From Aestuariibaculum marinum (lineage in GTDB: Bacteria > Bacteroidota > Bacteroidia > Flavobacteriales > Flavobacteriaceae): DNA of 64,000 nucleotides. Made by a program: the position numbers and the translations under genes. Location: positions 95,510 through 159,509 of the forward strand of contig NZ_JACVXD010000007.1 in NCBI RefSeq assembly GCF_014596975.1, read 5' to 3'. The notes under the pieces are model-generated. The model saw only the letters and a list, made by a program, of their open reading frames with translations. It made no database searches and was not told the origin of the DNA. Shown here piece by piece: positions 53,955 to 62,589 of this stretch. Position 1 is the first letter of the stretch. Each line of letters opens with the position of its first letter.

Positions 53955-54677
53955 ATGAATTACAAGAAAATAAGTAGATACGTCGTTTTAGCAGTTTTAT
54001 TCTTTCTGCCTGTAACCTTTCTATTGTTTTTATATCCGGCAACACATAACTACACGCCGCTAGATATTGTTAATAAATCGGTAATAGATCTTGAAGGGTT
54101 TACCTCTGAAGACGAAGAAGACATTCTTTTAAAAGATCACATTACGGTTTTAGGGTTTTTAGGAATCAATCCAATGGATAATGCGGTTGAAGCTTCAAAT
54201 TTAAAGGAGTTGGTTTACGATAAATTTAAAGGCTTTAAAAGGTTTCAAATTGTGTTGGTTGTACCTAACGGAACAGAACAATCTGTTGAAAAATTAAAGG
54301 AAGAAGTCTTTACTTATGAAGACTTAAAATTCTGGCATTTTGTGTATGGTACACCTGAACAAATTGAAAAAGTGTATGCAAGTTTAAAAAGTGAAGAAGC
54401 TTTAGGGTCGAGATTAGAAACCAATAAAATTTTTATCATCGATAAAGACTTATACCAACGAGGACGATTCGACGATAGAGAAGACCGTGAGAAAGAAAAG
54501 AATAATCCGGTTTATGGTTTGTATGCATACAACACGATTGAAGTTGCCGAGATTAAAAATAAGATGAGTGACGATTTACGTATTTTGTTTACCGAATACA
54601 GGCAGAAGCGTAAAGGCGAATTCGATTCGTCAAGCCGAAGAGAAAACGATTTAAAAAACAGTCATGAAGAAGAATAA
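53955..54677 (+). CDS. Membrane-anchored, cysteine-free SCO/thioredoxin-like protein
   Basis: The 240-residue protein has one N-terminal membrane anchor (about 9-28). The rest follows the outline of a SCO/thioredoxin fold: the strand DHITVLGFLGINP where SCO has its CxxxC strand, QIVLVVPNG, a WHFVYGTPEQI segment like WHLMTGDRDAI of the next gene, and FIIDKDLYQRGRFDD like ALIDKNGFIRSRKDD. There is no cysteine, so it cannot bind copper in the SCO way. It overlaps the genuine SCO gene by 14 bp. I infer a paralogous, non-catalytic partner in oxidase assembly. The highly charged C terminus (RQKRKGEFDSSSRREND) is disordered. Annotators usually call it a hypothetical membrane protein. Confidence 0.7.
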   Translation: MNYKKISRYVVLAVLFFLPVTFLLFLYPATHNYTPLDIVNKSVIDLEGFTSEDEEDILLKDHITVLGFLGINPMDNAVEASNLKELVYDKFKGFKRFQIVLVVPNGTEQSVEKLKEEVFTYEDLKFWHFVYGTPEQIEKVYASLKSEEALGSRLETNKIFIIDKDLYQRGRFDDREDREKEKNNPVYGLYAYNTIEVAEIKNKMSDDLRILFTEYRQKRKGEFDSSSRRENDLKNSHEEE

Positions 54678-55407
54678 TTATTCATACATAGGTATTGCAT
54701 TTATCATTTTACTGTTTGGTATTTTGTTTGTGCCAAAAATTATAGATCGCATTCAAAATGGCGATGTGGTTCGTGATGAAAGCCGTAGTGATTTTGCAAA
54801 TGAAAATAGAGACCATACATCCGATTTAGCTTTTATTGAAGTTGATGGTGTGCCTAAAAAAGTGCCAGCATTTTCATTTACCGACCAAAATGGGAAAACC
54901 GTAACCAATGAAGATTATGTAGGTAAGGTGTACGTTGTAGAATTCTTTTTTACAACGTGTCCAACCATTTGCCCAAGGATGAGTAAAAACCTAGTTCAGA
55001 TTCAGAATACTTTTAAAGATTTTGAAAACTTTGGAGTAGCATCATTCACTATAAACCCTGCTTATGATACGGTTGAAGTGTTAAAGGAATATGCAACCCA
55101 ATATGGTGTTACAAACCCACACTGGCATTTAATGACTGGTGATCGCGATGCGATTTATAAATTATCTAACGAAGGGTTTAATTTGTATTCAGCCGAAGAC
55201 GAAAATGCAGCTGGAGGTTTCGAACATTCGGGTAACTTTGCATTAATTGATAAAAACGGATTTATAAGATCTAGAAAAGACGATTATGGAAATCCAATTA
55301 TATATTACAGAGGTATTGCTTCAGAAGAAGAACAGTTAGACGAAGACGGCGCGCCTCAGGAAATCACAGCATTAAAAGAAGATATTAAAAAGTTACTTGA
55401 TGAATAA
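54664..55407 (+). CDS. SCO family copper chaperone
   Basis: The 247-residue protein has one N-terminal membrane anchor (about 5-22) and a thioredoxin-like SCO domain with the copper-binding CPTIC motif (TTCPTICPRMSK). The later copper-ligand histidine is in GGFEHSGN and the segment HWHLMTGDRD is conserved. SCO proteins deliver copper to, and reduce, the CuA site of subunit II (CoxB at 30 kb). It overlaps the upstream SCO-like gene and the downstream DUF420 gene, forming a tight assembly operon. Confidence 0.93.
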   Translation: MKKNNYSYIGIAFIILLFGILFVPKIIDRIQNGDVVRDESRSDFANENRDHTSDLAFIEVDGVPKKVPAFSFTDQNGKTVTNEDYVGKVYVVEFFFTTCPTICPRMSKNLVQIQNTFKDFENFGVASFTINPAYDTVEVLKEYATQYGVTNPHWHLMTGDRDAIYKLSNEGFNLYSAEDENAAGGFEHSGNFALIDKNGFIRSRKDDYGNPIIYYRGIASEEEQLDEDGAPQEITALKEDIKKLLDE

Positions 55408-55933
55408 TTCAGAGCAAATTATAGACGATAAAAAGTATAATAAGTTAATTGTTATTTTGTCGGTGGTTATCCCGGTAGTGGTTGCTGTTTTATTTGGTGT
55501 TAAAATCGATGCTACGCTTCCTGTATTTTTACCACCAATTTATGCAACGATTAATGCGATTACGGCCTTGGTTTTGGTATTGGCTTTTATGGCAGTACAA
55601 AATGGGAAAATTAAATTGCATGAACAACTAATGAAGTTTGCTATTATTTTATCCTTACTATTCTTAGTGATGTATGTGGCTTATCATATGACGAGCGATT
55701 CTACCAAATTTGGAGGAGAAGGCGTATTAAAGTATATGTATTATTTTGTTTTAATCACGCATATTTTAATGTCTATTATTGTAATACCGTTTGTGCTTAT
55801 TACTTACGTGCGAGGGATTACTAATAATATTGAAAAGCATAAGAAAATAGCAAAAATTACATTCCCTTTATGGTTGTACGTTGCTATTACCGGTGTTGTA
55901 GTTTATATTATGATTTCTCCGTACTATGCATAA
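55400..55933 (+). CDS. DUF420 membrane protein, oxidase assembly factor (CtaM/YozB-like)
   Basis: The 177-residue protein has about five helices with conserved histidines at or near helix ends (KLHEQLMK, YVAYHMTSD, LITHILMS, IEKHKKIAK), the pattern of DUF420. As I recall, the Gram-positive member CtaM (YozB) is needed for maturation of haem A-containing oxidases, so a role in haem or copper insertion is likely. I chose the ATG at 55400 over the preceding TTG. It overlaps the SCO gene by 8 bp and the next small gene by 8 bp. Confidence 0.85.
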   Translation: MNNSEQIIDDKKYNKLIVILSVVIPVVVAVLFGVKIDATLPVFLPPIYATINAITALVLVLAFMAVQNGKIKLHEQLMKFAIILSLLFLVMYVAYHMTSDSTKFGGEGVLKYMYYFVLITHILMSIIVIPFVLITYVRGITNNIEKHKKIAKITFPLWLYVAITGVVVYIMISPYYA

Positions 55934-56156
55934 TTCAGTAAAATATAAAATTGTATTCAGTGTTTTTGTATTAGTTTCTTTTTTAGAAACCAATGCTCAA
56001 TGTGCTATGTGTCGTGCCGTTTTAGAAAGTGAAGAAGGACAATCTGCGGCGCAGGGAATAAATGATGGTATCGTATATTTAATGGCGCTGCCTTACATTT
56101 TAGTGGGAGGTATCGGCTATCTTATTTATAAGAAATTTAACACATCAAAAAAGTAA
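55926..56156 (+). CDS. Small exported membrane protein with CAMC motif, probable oxidase assembly factor
   Basis: The 76-residue protein has a signal peptide or first membrane segment (about 8-24, ending ETNAQ), then at once QCAMCRAVLESEE with a CxxC pair, a short hydrophilic stretch and a C-terminal membrane helix (about 48-67). It does not match a named family that I know, but it overlaps the DUF420 gene by 8 bp at the end of the SCO operon. A CxxC just after the membrane on the periplasmic side suggests metal or thiol chemistry in oxidase assembly (inference). The coding call is supported by the overlap and the well-formed topology. Confidence 0.75.
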   Translation: MHNSVKYKIVFSVFVLVSFLETNAQCAMCRAVLESEEGQSAAQGINDGIVYLMALPYILVGGIGYLIYKKFNTSKK

Positions 56157-56246
56157 AGTGTAAATTTTTTAAACTATTTTGTAACATATTCTTACTTGGT
56201 GAGTCTAACTTCCAAACGACCCTAAGTAATCAAACTTTCTTAGTAT

Positions 56247-56948
56247 ATGTTACAAATTCATGAATTGCACAAATCCTATCCTATAGGTGACTCCAGTTTA
56301 CACGTATTAAAAGGTATCGATTTATCGGTTGAAGAAGGCGAAATGGTGGCTATCATGGGGTCTTCAGGTTCAGGTAAGTCTACTTTGTTAAATATTATTG
56401 GAATGCTTGATGAAGCAGATTCTGGTGATTATATTCTTGATGGGTTAACCATTAAAGATCTTACCGAAAAAAAGGCAGCTGTTTACCGAAATAAATTTCT
56501 GGGCTTCATTTTTCAATCCTTCAATCTCATTAATTATAAAACGGCACTTGAAAATGTAGCACTACCTCTATACTACCAAGGAATGAAAAGAAAGGAACGT
56601 TTAGAGCTGGCATTGTTTCATTTGGAAAAGGTTGGATTAGCCGAATGGTCTCACCATTTACCTAAGGAACTTTCCGGAGGGCAAAAACAACGTGTAGCGA
56701 TTGCCCGTGCATTAGCTGCAAATCCTAAATTATTACTCGCCGATGAGCCAACGGGAGCGCTCGATACCAAAACATCTCACGAAATTATGGCATTCATTCA
56801 GCAGTTAAATGATGAAGGGAAAACTATTTTAATGGTGACCCATGAAGAAGATATTGCCAATATGTGTAAGCGTATTATTCGTTTAAGAGATGGTGTCATT
56901 ATGGAAGATACTAAAGTAAATCAAGTAAGAGCTGAACAGTATGTTTGA
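56247..56948 (+). CDS. ABC transporter ATP-binding protein (MacB/LolD type)
   Basis: The 233-residue ATPase has Walker [11 protein letters not shown]-loop FQSFNLI, signature LSGGQKQR, Walker [13 protein letters not shown] and the switch His in MVTHEED. It belongs to the MacB/LolD/FtsE group that drives FtsX-type permeases by mechanotransmission instead of moving substrate through the membrane. It overlaps the first permease gene by 8 bp and is the first gene of a five-gene exporter operon. No clear promoter is seen in the 90-bp gap upstream. Confidence 0.94.
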   Translation: MLQIHELHKSYPIGDSSLHVLKGIDLSVEEGEMVAIMGSSGSGKSTLLNIIGMLDEADSGDYILDGLTIKDLTEKKAAVYRNKFLGFIFQSFNLINYKTALENVALPLYYQGMKRKERLELALFHLEKVGLAEWSHHLPKELSGGQKQRVAIARALAANPKLLLADEPTGALDTKTSHEIMAFIQQLNDEGKTILMVTHEEDIANMCKRIIRLRDGVIMEDTKVNQVRAEQYV

Positions 56949-58170
56949 TTTAGATCTTTGGCGAGAAATATTTCAAAGTATAAATAAAAACAGAACCCGA
57001 AGTCTACTTTCTGGGTTTACTGTAGCATTTGCTATTTTACTATTTGCCATTCTTTTTGGTATTGCCAATGGTTTAAAAAACACATTTAAAGAAGCTTTTG
57101 GTGATGATGCTACAAATGTAATTTTTATCAATTCAGGTACAACAACTCGGGCAAATAAGGGACTTCAAGCTGGAAGAAAAATTCAATTCAAAAACGAAGA
57201 TTTCGATTTTATTAAGGACGAATTTGGTGAAAAAGTTGAATTCATTACTGGTCGTATATATCGAAATGTAAATGCATCCTATAGAAGTGAGAAAAATAGT
57301 TACAGTGTTAGGGCTGTTCACCCAGACCATCAGTTTTTGGAAAAAACTAAAATTAAAGAAGGAAGATATATTAATCAAAACGATTTAAACAATCTTACAA
57401 AAGTAGTAATAATAGGTCGTTTGGTTGAAGAAGATTTGTTTTCTAAAACCACGGCTATGGGAAAATACATTAATTTAAGTGGTATTCCGTATAAAGTGGT
57501 TGGAGTTTTTACAGACGACGGTGGTGATAATGAAGAGCGATTAATTTATATGCCAATTTCTACAGCGCAACAAGTTTATGGTAATAATGACTATATCGAC
57601 CAGATAAATTTGTCTTATAATCCGGAATTAAATTATGATCAGGCCTTGGCTTTCGGAAACGATTTAACACGGGAATTAAAAAAGCGGTTTTCAGTAGCTA
57701 CTTCAGACCAGCGAGCCATCCGAATTTTTAATCTTGCCGAAAGCTCTAAAAGAGTAGATATGATGACCTTTAGTTTAACGGTAATTATTTTGGTTATTGG
57801 TTTTGGTACATTGGTCGCAGGTGTAGTGGGGATTAGTAATATCATGATTTTTATTGTTAAAGAACGTACTAAGGAAATTGGAATTCGTAAAGCATTAGGT
57901 GCTTCACCTCGATCTATAGTTTCTATAATTTTAATAGAATCTATTTTAATTACCGCTATTGCTGGCTATGTAGGATTATTGGTTGGTATTGGTGTATTAG
58001 AATTGGCAGGTCCTAGTTTAGAGGCTTACTTTATAAAAGATCCAGGTGTTAGCAATAGCTTAGTGTTTGGTGCAACAATTACCTTAATTATTGCCGGTGG
58101 TATTGCTGGGTATGTCCCAGCAAAAAAAGCATCTCAAATAAAACCAATTGTAGCTTTAAGAAATGATTAA
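56941..58170 (+). CDS. MacB-like ABC transporter permease 1
   Basis: The 409-residue protein has an N-terminal membrane helix (about 20-42), a large MacB-type periplasmic domain (about 50-270), and three C-terminal helices in an FtsX domain with IVKERTKEIGIRKALGA. It ends with PVxALRND, the classic MacB/FtsX end. It pairs with the ATPase upstream and overlaps the second permease by 8 bp. The two permeases probably form a heterodimer (inference), whereas MacB itself is a homodimer. Confidence 0.92.
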   Translation: MFDLDLWREIFQSINKNRTRSLLSGFTVAFAILLFAILFGIANGLKNTFKEAFGDDATNVIFINSGTTTRANKGLQAGRKIQFKNEDFDFIKDEFGEKVEFITGRIYRNVNASYRSEKNSYSVRAVHPDHQFLEKTKIKEGRYINQNDLNNLTKVVIIGRLVEEDLFSKTTAMGKYINLSGIPYKVVGVFTDDGGDNEERLIYMPISTAQQVYGNNDYIDQINLSYNPELNYDQALAFGNDLTRELKKRFSVATSDQRAIRIFNLAESSKRVDMMTFSLTVIILVIGFGTLVAGVVGISNIMIFIVKERTKEIGIRKALGASPRSIVSIILIESILITAIAGYVGLLVGIGVLELAGPSLEAYFIKDPGVSNSLVFGATITLIIAGGIAGYVPAKKASQIKPIVALRND

Positions 58171-59416
58171 TATGTTTAGATTTTTATTCGACAGAGATAC
58201 TTGGCAAGAAGTTTTAGATAGTTTAAATAAAAATAAGCTTCGCTCTGTATTGACTATGGTTGGTGTTTGGTGGGGTATATTGTTACTTATTGGTTTGTTA
58301 GGCTCGGCTAGAGGTTTGGAAAATTCTTTTAATCGATTATTTGGGGATTTTGCAACTAATAGTGTTTTTATCTGGGGACAAAAAACAAGTAACCCATTTA
58401 AGGGGTTTCAAGAAGGTAAGAGTGTGCAATTGTCTTTAACTGACGCAAAAAAAATAGAAGAGAACATAGATGGTATTGAATTTGTTTTGCCTCGTAATCA
58501 AAAACAGGTAGCGGCAACTCGAAATTTTCAGACAGGTAGTTTTAGTATGGCGGGTGATTATCCGTTATTAGATAAGCTTCAAAAGAAAGATTTGCTTAAT
58601 GGGCGTTTTATTAACGAAAATGATATTAAGGATAATAAAAAAGTAGTAGCAATTTCAGATGATGTTTATAAACAACTTTTTGAAAAGGATGAAAATGCTA
58701 TAGGTGAATATGTTGAATTGAACGGTATCAATTTTAAAGTTATTGGTGTTTTCGATGTTGGAGATATTAGAATGGGTCCTACTCAGGATATGCATATTCC
58801 TTTTACTACCTATCAACAAATATATAATCAAGGCGACCGCATTGGCTGGTTAATGATTACTGGTAAGTCAGGATTCAATATCAAGCAAATAGAGCTTGAT
58901 ACAAAACTCTTGCTGAAAAATTTAAATAGCATTCACCCCGATGATAATCGAGCTTTCGGAAGTTTTAATCTGGGGAAAGAATTTGCCAAGTTTACCGGAT
59001 TTTTAACCGGAATGCAATTTTTAACATGGTTTGTTGGCATAGCAACACTTATCGCGGGGGTTTTCGCGATTGGAAATATTTTATTAATTACCGTTAGAGA
59101 GCGTACCAAAGAGATAGGGGTTAGAAGAGCTTTGGGAGCGACACCTTTTGAAATTAAGAGACAAATTGTTGTTGAAGCAGTTTTTATAACCTTAATCGCA
59201 GGAATTTTAGGAATTATTTCCGGAGGATGGATTTTAATTTTGTTAGACCATTTGTTCGGACAAGGAGAGGATGCAGCATTGGTAAATGCCTCTGTATCTA
59301 TCGCTGTTGTGTTTATAGCATTAGTCATATTAGTTATTCTGGGAACTTTAATTGGGCTTATTCCTGCCTTTAAAGCCACCAGTATAAAACCTATAGAAGC
59401 ATTAAGAGAAGAGTAA
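58163..59416 (+). CDS. MacB-like ABC transporter permease 2
   Basis: The 417-residue paralogue of the preceding permease has the same topology: one N-terminal helix (about 28-50), a MacB-type periplasmic domain (about 60-280), and the FtsX domain with TVRERTKEIGVRRALGA, ending PIEALREE. Either the ATG at 58163 or the one at 58172 could be the start. It lies 16 bp upstream of the adaptor gene. The substrate cannot be read from sequence; known relatives export peptides, lipoproteins or antibiotics. Confidence 0.92.
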   Translation: MINMFRFLFDRDTWQEVLDSLNKNKLRSVLTMVGVWWGILLLIGLLGSARGLENSFNRLFGDFATNSVFIWGQKTSNPFKGFQEGKSVQLSLTDAKKIEENIDGIEFVLPRNQKQVAATRNFQTGSFSMAGDYPLLDKLQKKDLLNGRFINENDIKDNKKVVAISDDVYKQLFEKDENAIGEYVELNGINFKVIGVFDVGDIRMGPTQDMHIPFTTYQQIYNQGDRIGWLMITGKSGFNIKQIELDTKLLLKNLNSIHPDDNRAFGSFNLGKEFAKFTGFLTGMQFLTWFVGIATLIAGVFAIGNILLITVRERTKEIGVRRALGATPFEIKRQIVVEAVFITLIAGILGIISGGWILILLDHLFGQGEDAALVNASVSIAVVFIALVILVILGTLIGLIPAFKATSIKPIEALREE

Positions 59417-59432
59417 TAATCAAAAAAAGAAC

Positions 59433-60566
59433 ATGAGTAATACAGTAAAAATTATAATTGGAATTGTTGGTTTAATTTTACTATTGGTGGTTTTAAAATA
59501 TTTTAAAGATGCCAACTCCAAAGCTATTGAAGATTTTAAGGTAGAGGAACCTTTTTACACATCTATTAATACGCAGGCCGTAGCCACGGGAAAATTAAAT
59601 CCGGAAGAAGAAATTGAATTGAAGCCGCAAATTTCAGGAATTATAGATGAGATTCTGGTGGAGGAAGGTGATAAGGTAGAAAAAGGAGATTTAATCGCTA
59701 AAATTCGGGTAGTACCTAACGAGCAAAGTTTGGTAAGTGCCAACAGTCAGATAAAAACGGCGCAATTGGCTTTTAACAATGCAGAAACCTTATATAACAG
59801 AAATAAGGCGCTATTTGAAAAAGGTGTGATTGCTCAGCAGGATTTTGAAAATAGTGAGTTATCGTTTAATCAGGCAAAGGAAACGTTACGACAGGCACAA
59901 AATAATTATCAAATTATAAAAAGAGGTTCTATTTCGGGAGGTGCATCGGCCAATACCAATATTATTGCGCAAATATCAGGGACTATTTTAGAGATTCCGG
60001 TACGTGAAGGAGATCAGGTGATTGAAAGTAATAACTTCAATGATGGAACAACCATTGCAACGGTTGCCGACATGAGCCAAATGATATTTGAAGGTAAGGT
60101 TGATGAGGCTGAAGTTGGTAAAATTTCAGAAGGTAAGGAAATAAAGGTAGTGTTAGGAGCTATAAAAGATAAAGATTTTCCTGCAACATTAATTTTTATT
60201 GCCCCTAAAGGGATTGAAGAGAATGGTGCCGTTCAATTTACCATTAAAGCTAACGTAACAATCGATGAAGGTATAAATGTAAGAGCCGGATATAGTGCCA
60301 ATGCCGAAATAGACATTGAAAGTAAAGATAGTGTATTTGCAATCCGCGAAGCATTACTTCAGTATAACCGAATAACCGAAAAACCTTTTGTTGAAATATT
60401 AGAAGAAGAAGAAGAAGGTAAATACAAAAAAGTAGATGTGGAGTTAGGGATTTCAGATGGTATTAATGTTGAAATTACAGAAGGTTTAAAAGAAGGAGAT
60501 AAAGTTAAAGTCTGGAACAAGGCTTCGGAAGATGAAAAGGAAGAAGGCAGAGGTCCTAGACACTAA
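59433..60566 (+). CDS. Periplasmic adaptor (membrane fusion) protein, MacA-like
   Basis: The 377-residue protein has an N-terminal anchor (about 4-24), a lipoyl/barrel-sandwich half (ISGIIDEILVEEGDKVEKGD), a coiled-coil hairpin (about 108-172, rich in Gln, Ala and Asn), the second lipoyl half (ISGTILEIPVREGDQV) and a beta-barrel domain. This is the HlyD/MacA architecture. It links the ABC permeases to the TolC-like protein encoded 14 bp downstream. The acidic/basic tail (EDEKEEGRGPRH) is unremarkable. Confidence 0.93.
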   Translation: MSNTVKIIIGIVGLILLLVVLKYFKDANSKAIEDFKVEEPFYTSINTQAVATGKLNPEEEIELKPQISGIIDEILVEEGDKVEKGDLIAKIRVVPNEQSLVSANSQIKTAQLAFNNAETLYNRNKALFEKGVIAQQDFENSELSFNQAKETLRQAQNNYQIIKRGSISGGASANTNIIAQISGTILEIPVREGDQVIESNNFNDGTTIATVADMSQMIFEGKVDEAEVGKISEGKEIKVVLGAIKDKDFPATLIFIAPKGIEENGAVQFTIKANVTIDEGINVRAGYSANAEIDIESKDSVFAIREALLQYNRITEKPFVEILEEEEEGKYKKVDVELGISDGINVEITEGLKEGDKVKVWNKASEDEKEEGRGPRH

Positions 60567-60580
60567 AAGATAAATTGATT

Positions 60581-61909
60581 ATGTTTAAATTAAAGAACTA
60601 TATAATTTTAACACTGCTTTTTGGAGTGGCGTCTGCTTTTGCTCAACAAAAAACATGGAGCTTACAGGAGTGTATAGATTATGCTTTAGAGAATAATATT
60701 AGTGTACAAAAGTCTAATAATTCTATTTTAACAAGCGAACAAGATGTAATAGCTGCAAAAGGTAATTTGTTACCTTCTTTAGGAGCAAGTGCTGGCCAGT
60801 CTATGGGGTTTGGTAATCAAGAGTTATTTCAAGGGCAGTTTGTTAATCGTACATCTCACCAAACCAATTTTGGAATACAGGTGTCGCAGAATATATTTAA
60901 CGGTTTTCGCAATACAAATATTTATAAACAGTCGTTACTGTCGCAAGAGGCGAGTGAATTGCAATTACAACAATTAAAAGACGATATTTCGCTAAATGTA
61001 GCTAATGCTTATTTAAATGTTTTATTTAATAAGGAAAATTTAGAGGTTGCAAAGGCTCAAATTGAATTTTCTAAAAGCCAATTAGAGCAGGTTAAAAGTT
61101 TTGTAGAGGCAGGTGTTCAGCCCAAAGCAAATATTTTCGATGCCGAGGCCACTTTAGCTTCAGATGAGCAAAGTTTAACCACGGCCGAGAATAATTATAA
61201 TTTATCCTTGCTAACATTATCTCAATTGCTTCAAATTCCATATAAAGGATTTCAGGTAGAAATGATAAATATCGATGTGTCTTATTTTGCCTTGTTCTAT
61301 AATGATGTCGATTCTATTTTAGAATATGCTTATGGTAATAGAAATGAAATTAAACTGGCAGAAAAAAATATAGAAGTAGCCGAGCTGGGTACCGAAATTA
61401 ATAAAGCAGGGTATTGGCCAAGTGTAAGTTTTGGTTATGGTTTTGGGTCTAATGTTTTTTATTCCAATTTAACCGAAAATGAAGATTCATTTTTTAATCA
61501 GCTTAATAATCAAAAATCACATTCGTTTAGATTAGGAGTAAGTATTCCTATTTTTTCACAGTTTCAAAATAAAACAGCAGTAGCTAGATCTCAAATTCAG
61601 GAATTGAACTCTAAATTAGATTTACAGCAGGCTAAATTAGATTTAGAAGGTAATATTCAAAGAGCATTTACCGATGCTCAAGCAGCTTTAAAAACCTACG
61701 AATCTGCAAAAAAATCTATTGAATCTCAAAAACTGGCCTTCGAAAATGCCGAAGAACGTTATAAATTTGGGAACATGACGGCTTTCGATTTAGAGCAAAC
61801 CAGAATACGATACCTGAATGCACAAAATTTATTAATAAATGCGAAGTATGATTTTGTTTTTAAGACAAAAGTTTTAGACTTTTACATGGGAAAAACATTA
61901 ACAGATTAA
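60581..61909 (+). CDS. TolC family outer-membrane efflux protein
   Basis: The 442-residue protein has a signal peptide ending ASAFAQ and two repeats of the TolC family, each with long amphipathic helices (for example LQQLKDDISLNVANAYLNVL and QAKLDLEGNIQRAFTDAQAA). The proline-marked turn GYWPSVSFGYGFG begins the second repeat's strands. It forms the outer-membrane channel for the tripartite exporter encoded upstream. The ATG at 60581 is preferred over a TTG two codons earlier. It is followed 2 bp later by tsaB, so the exporter operon runs into a tRNA-modification gene. Confidence 0.93.
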   Translation: MFKLKNYIILTLLFGVASAFAQQKTWSLQECIDYALENNISVQKSNNSILTSEQDVIAAKGNLLPSLGASAGQSMGFGNQELFQGQFVNRTSHQTNFGIQVSQNIFNGFRNTNIYKQSLLSQEASELQLQQLKDDISLNVANAYLNVLFNKENLEVAKAQIEFSKSQLEQVKSFVEAGVQPKANIFDAEATLASDEQSLTTAENNYNLSLLTLSQLLQIPYKGFQVEMINIDVSYFALFYNDVDSILEYAYGNRNEIKLAEKNIEVAELGTEINKAGYWPSVSFGYGFGSNVFYSNLTENEDSFFNQLNNQKSHSFRLGVSIPIFSQFQNKTAVARSQIQELNSKLDLQQAKLDLEGNIQRAFTDAQAALKTYESAKKSIESQKLAFENAEERYKFGNMTAFDLEQTRIRYLNAQNLLINAKYDFVFKTKVLDFYMGKTLTD

Positions 61910-61911
61910 AA

Positions 61912-62589
61912 TTGGCATTAATACTTAATATAGAGACGGCTACAACAAATTGTTCGGTAGCCTTGTCAAGAGACGGAGAAACGATCTTTTTAAAAGAAGA
62001 TAACAGCAAAAATTATTCGCATGCCGAAAGTTTACATGTATTTATCGATTCAGTTTTAAAGGAAGCTAATGTTCATTCGAAAGATTTAGATGCTATTGCT
62101 ATAAGTAAAGGTCCGGGGTCTTACACGGGTTTACGTATCGGGGTTTCTGCGGCTAAAGGGTTGTGTTTTGCTTTAGATAAACCTTTAGTCTCTGTGCCAA
62201 CATTACAAGCTTTGGCTCGCCAGGTAAAAATTACCGACGGCGTTATTGTCTCGATGCTAGACGCCAGACGTATGGAAGTGTATTCGGCAATTTATGATTT
62301 TAATTATGCTGAGGTAAGAGCAACTGAAGCCCAAATTTTAGATGAAAACGCGTTCGCGGAATATTTAAATAGGGGTAAAGTATACTTTATAGGTAACGGT
62401 GTGGAAAAGACCAAGACCTTAATTCAGCATCCTAATGCCATTTTTGTACATGAGAAATTACCTTCTGCAAACGAAATGGGAGTAATAAGTGATGCTAAGT
62501 ACAAAAAAAGCGACACCGAAGATGTCGCTTATTTTGAGCCTTATTATTTAAAAGACTTTGTGGTTACAAAACCAAAACCGAAGTCTTAA
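61912..62589 (+). CDS. tsaB: tRNA threonylcarbamoyladenosine biosynthesis protein TsaB
   Basis: The 225-residue protein has the ASKHA fold start MALILNIETATTNCSVAL and the conserved SKGPGSYTGLRIGVSAAKGL. TsaB is the non-catalytic partner of TsaD in making t6A37 in ANN-decoding tRNAs. Translation probably starts at the TTG at 61912, only 2 bp past the TolC gene's stop codon, because no ATG lies before the conserved first strand. Its stop overlaps the end of the convergent channel gene by 4 bp. Confidence 0.93.
   Translation: MALILNIETATTNCSVALSRDGETIFLKEDNSKNYSHAESLHVFIDSVLKEANVHSKDLDAIAISKGPGSYTGLRIGVSAAKGLCFALDKPLVSVPTLQALARQVKITDGVIVSMLDARRMEVYSAIYDFNYAEVRATEAQILDENAFAEYLNRGKVYFIGNGVEKTKTLIQHPNAIFVHEKLPSANEMGVISDAKYKKSDTEDVAYFEPYYLKDFVVTKPKPKS

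Noticed and set aside
58933..59379. 148-codon antisense frame within the second permease gene
   Set aside because: It is opposite a conserved FtsX domain and its composition mirrors the hydrophobic coding strand; there is no promoter and no homology by eye.
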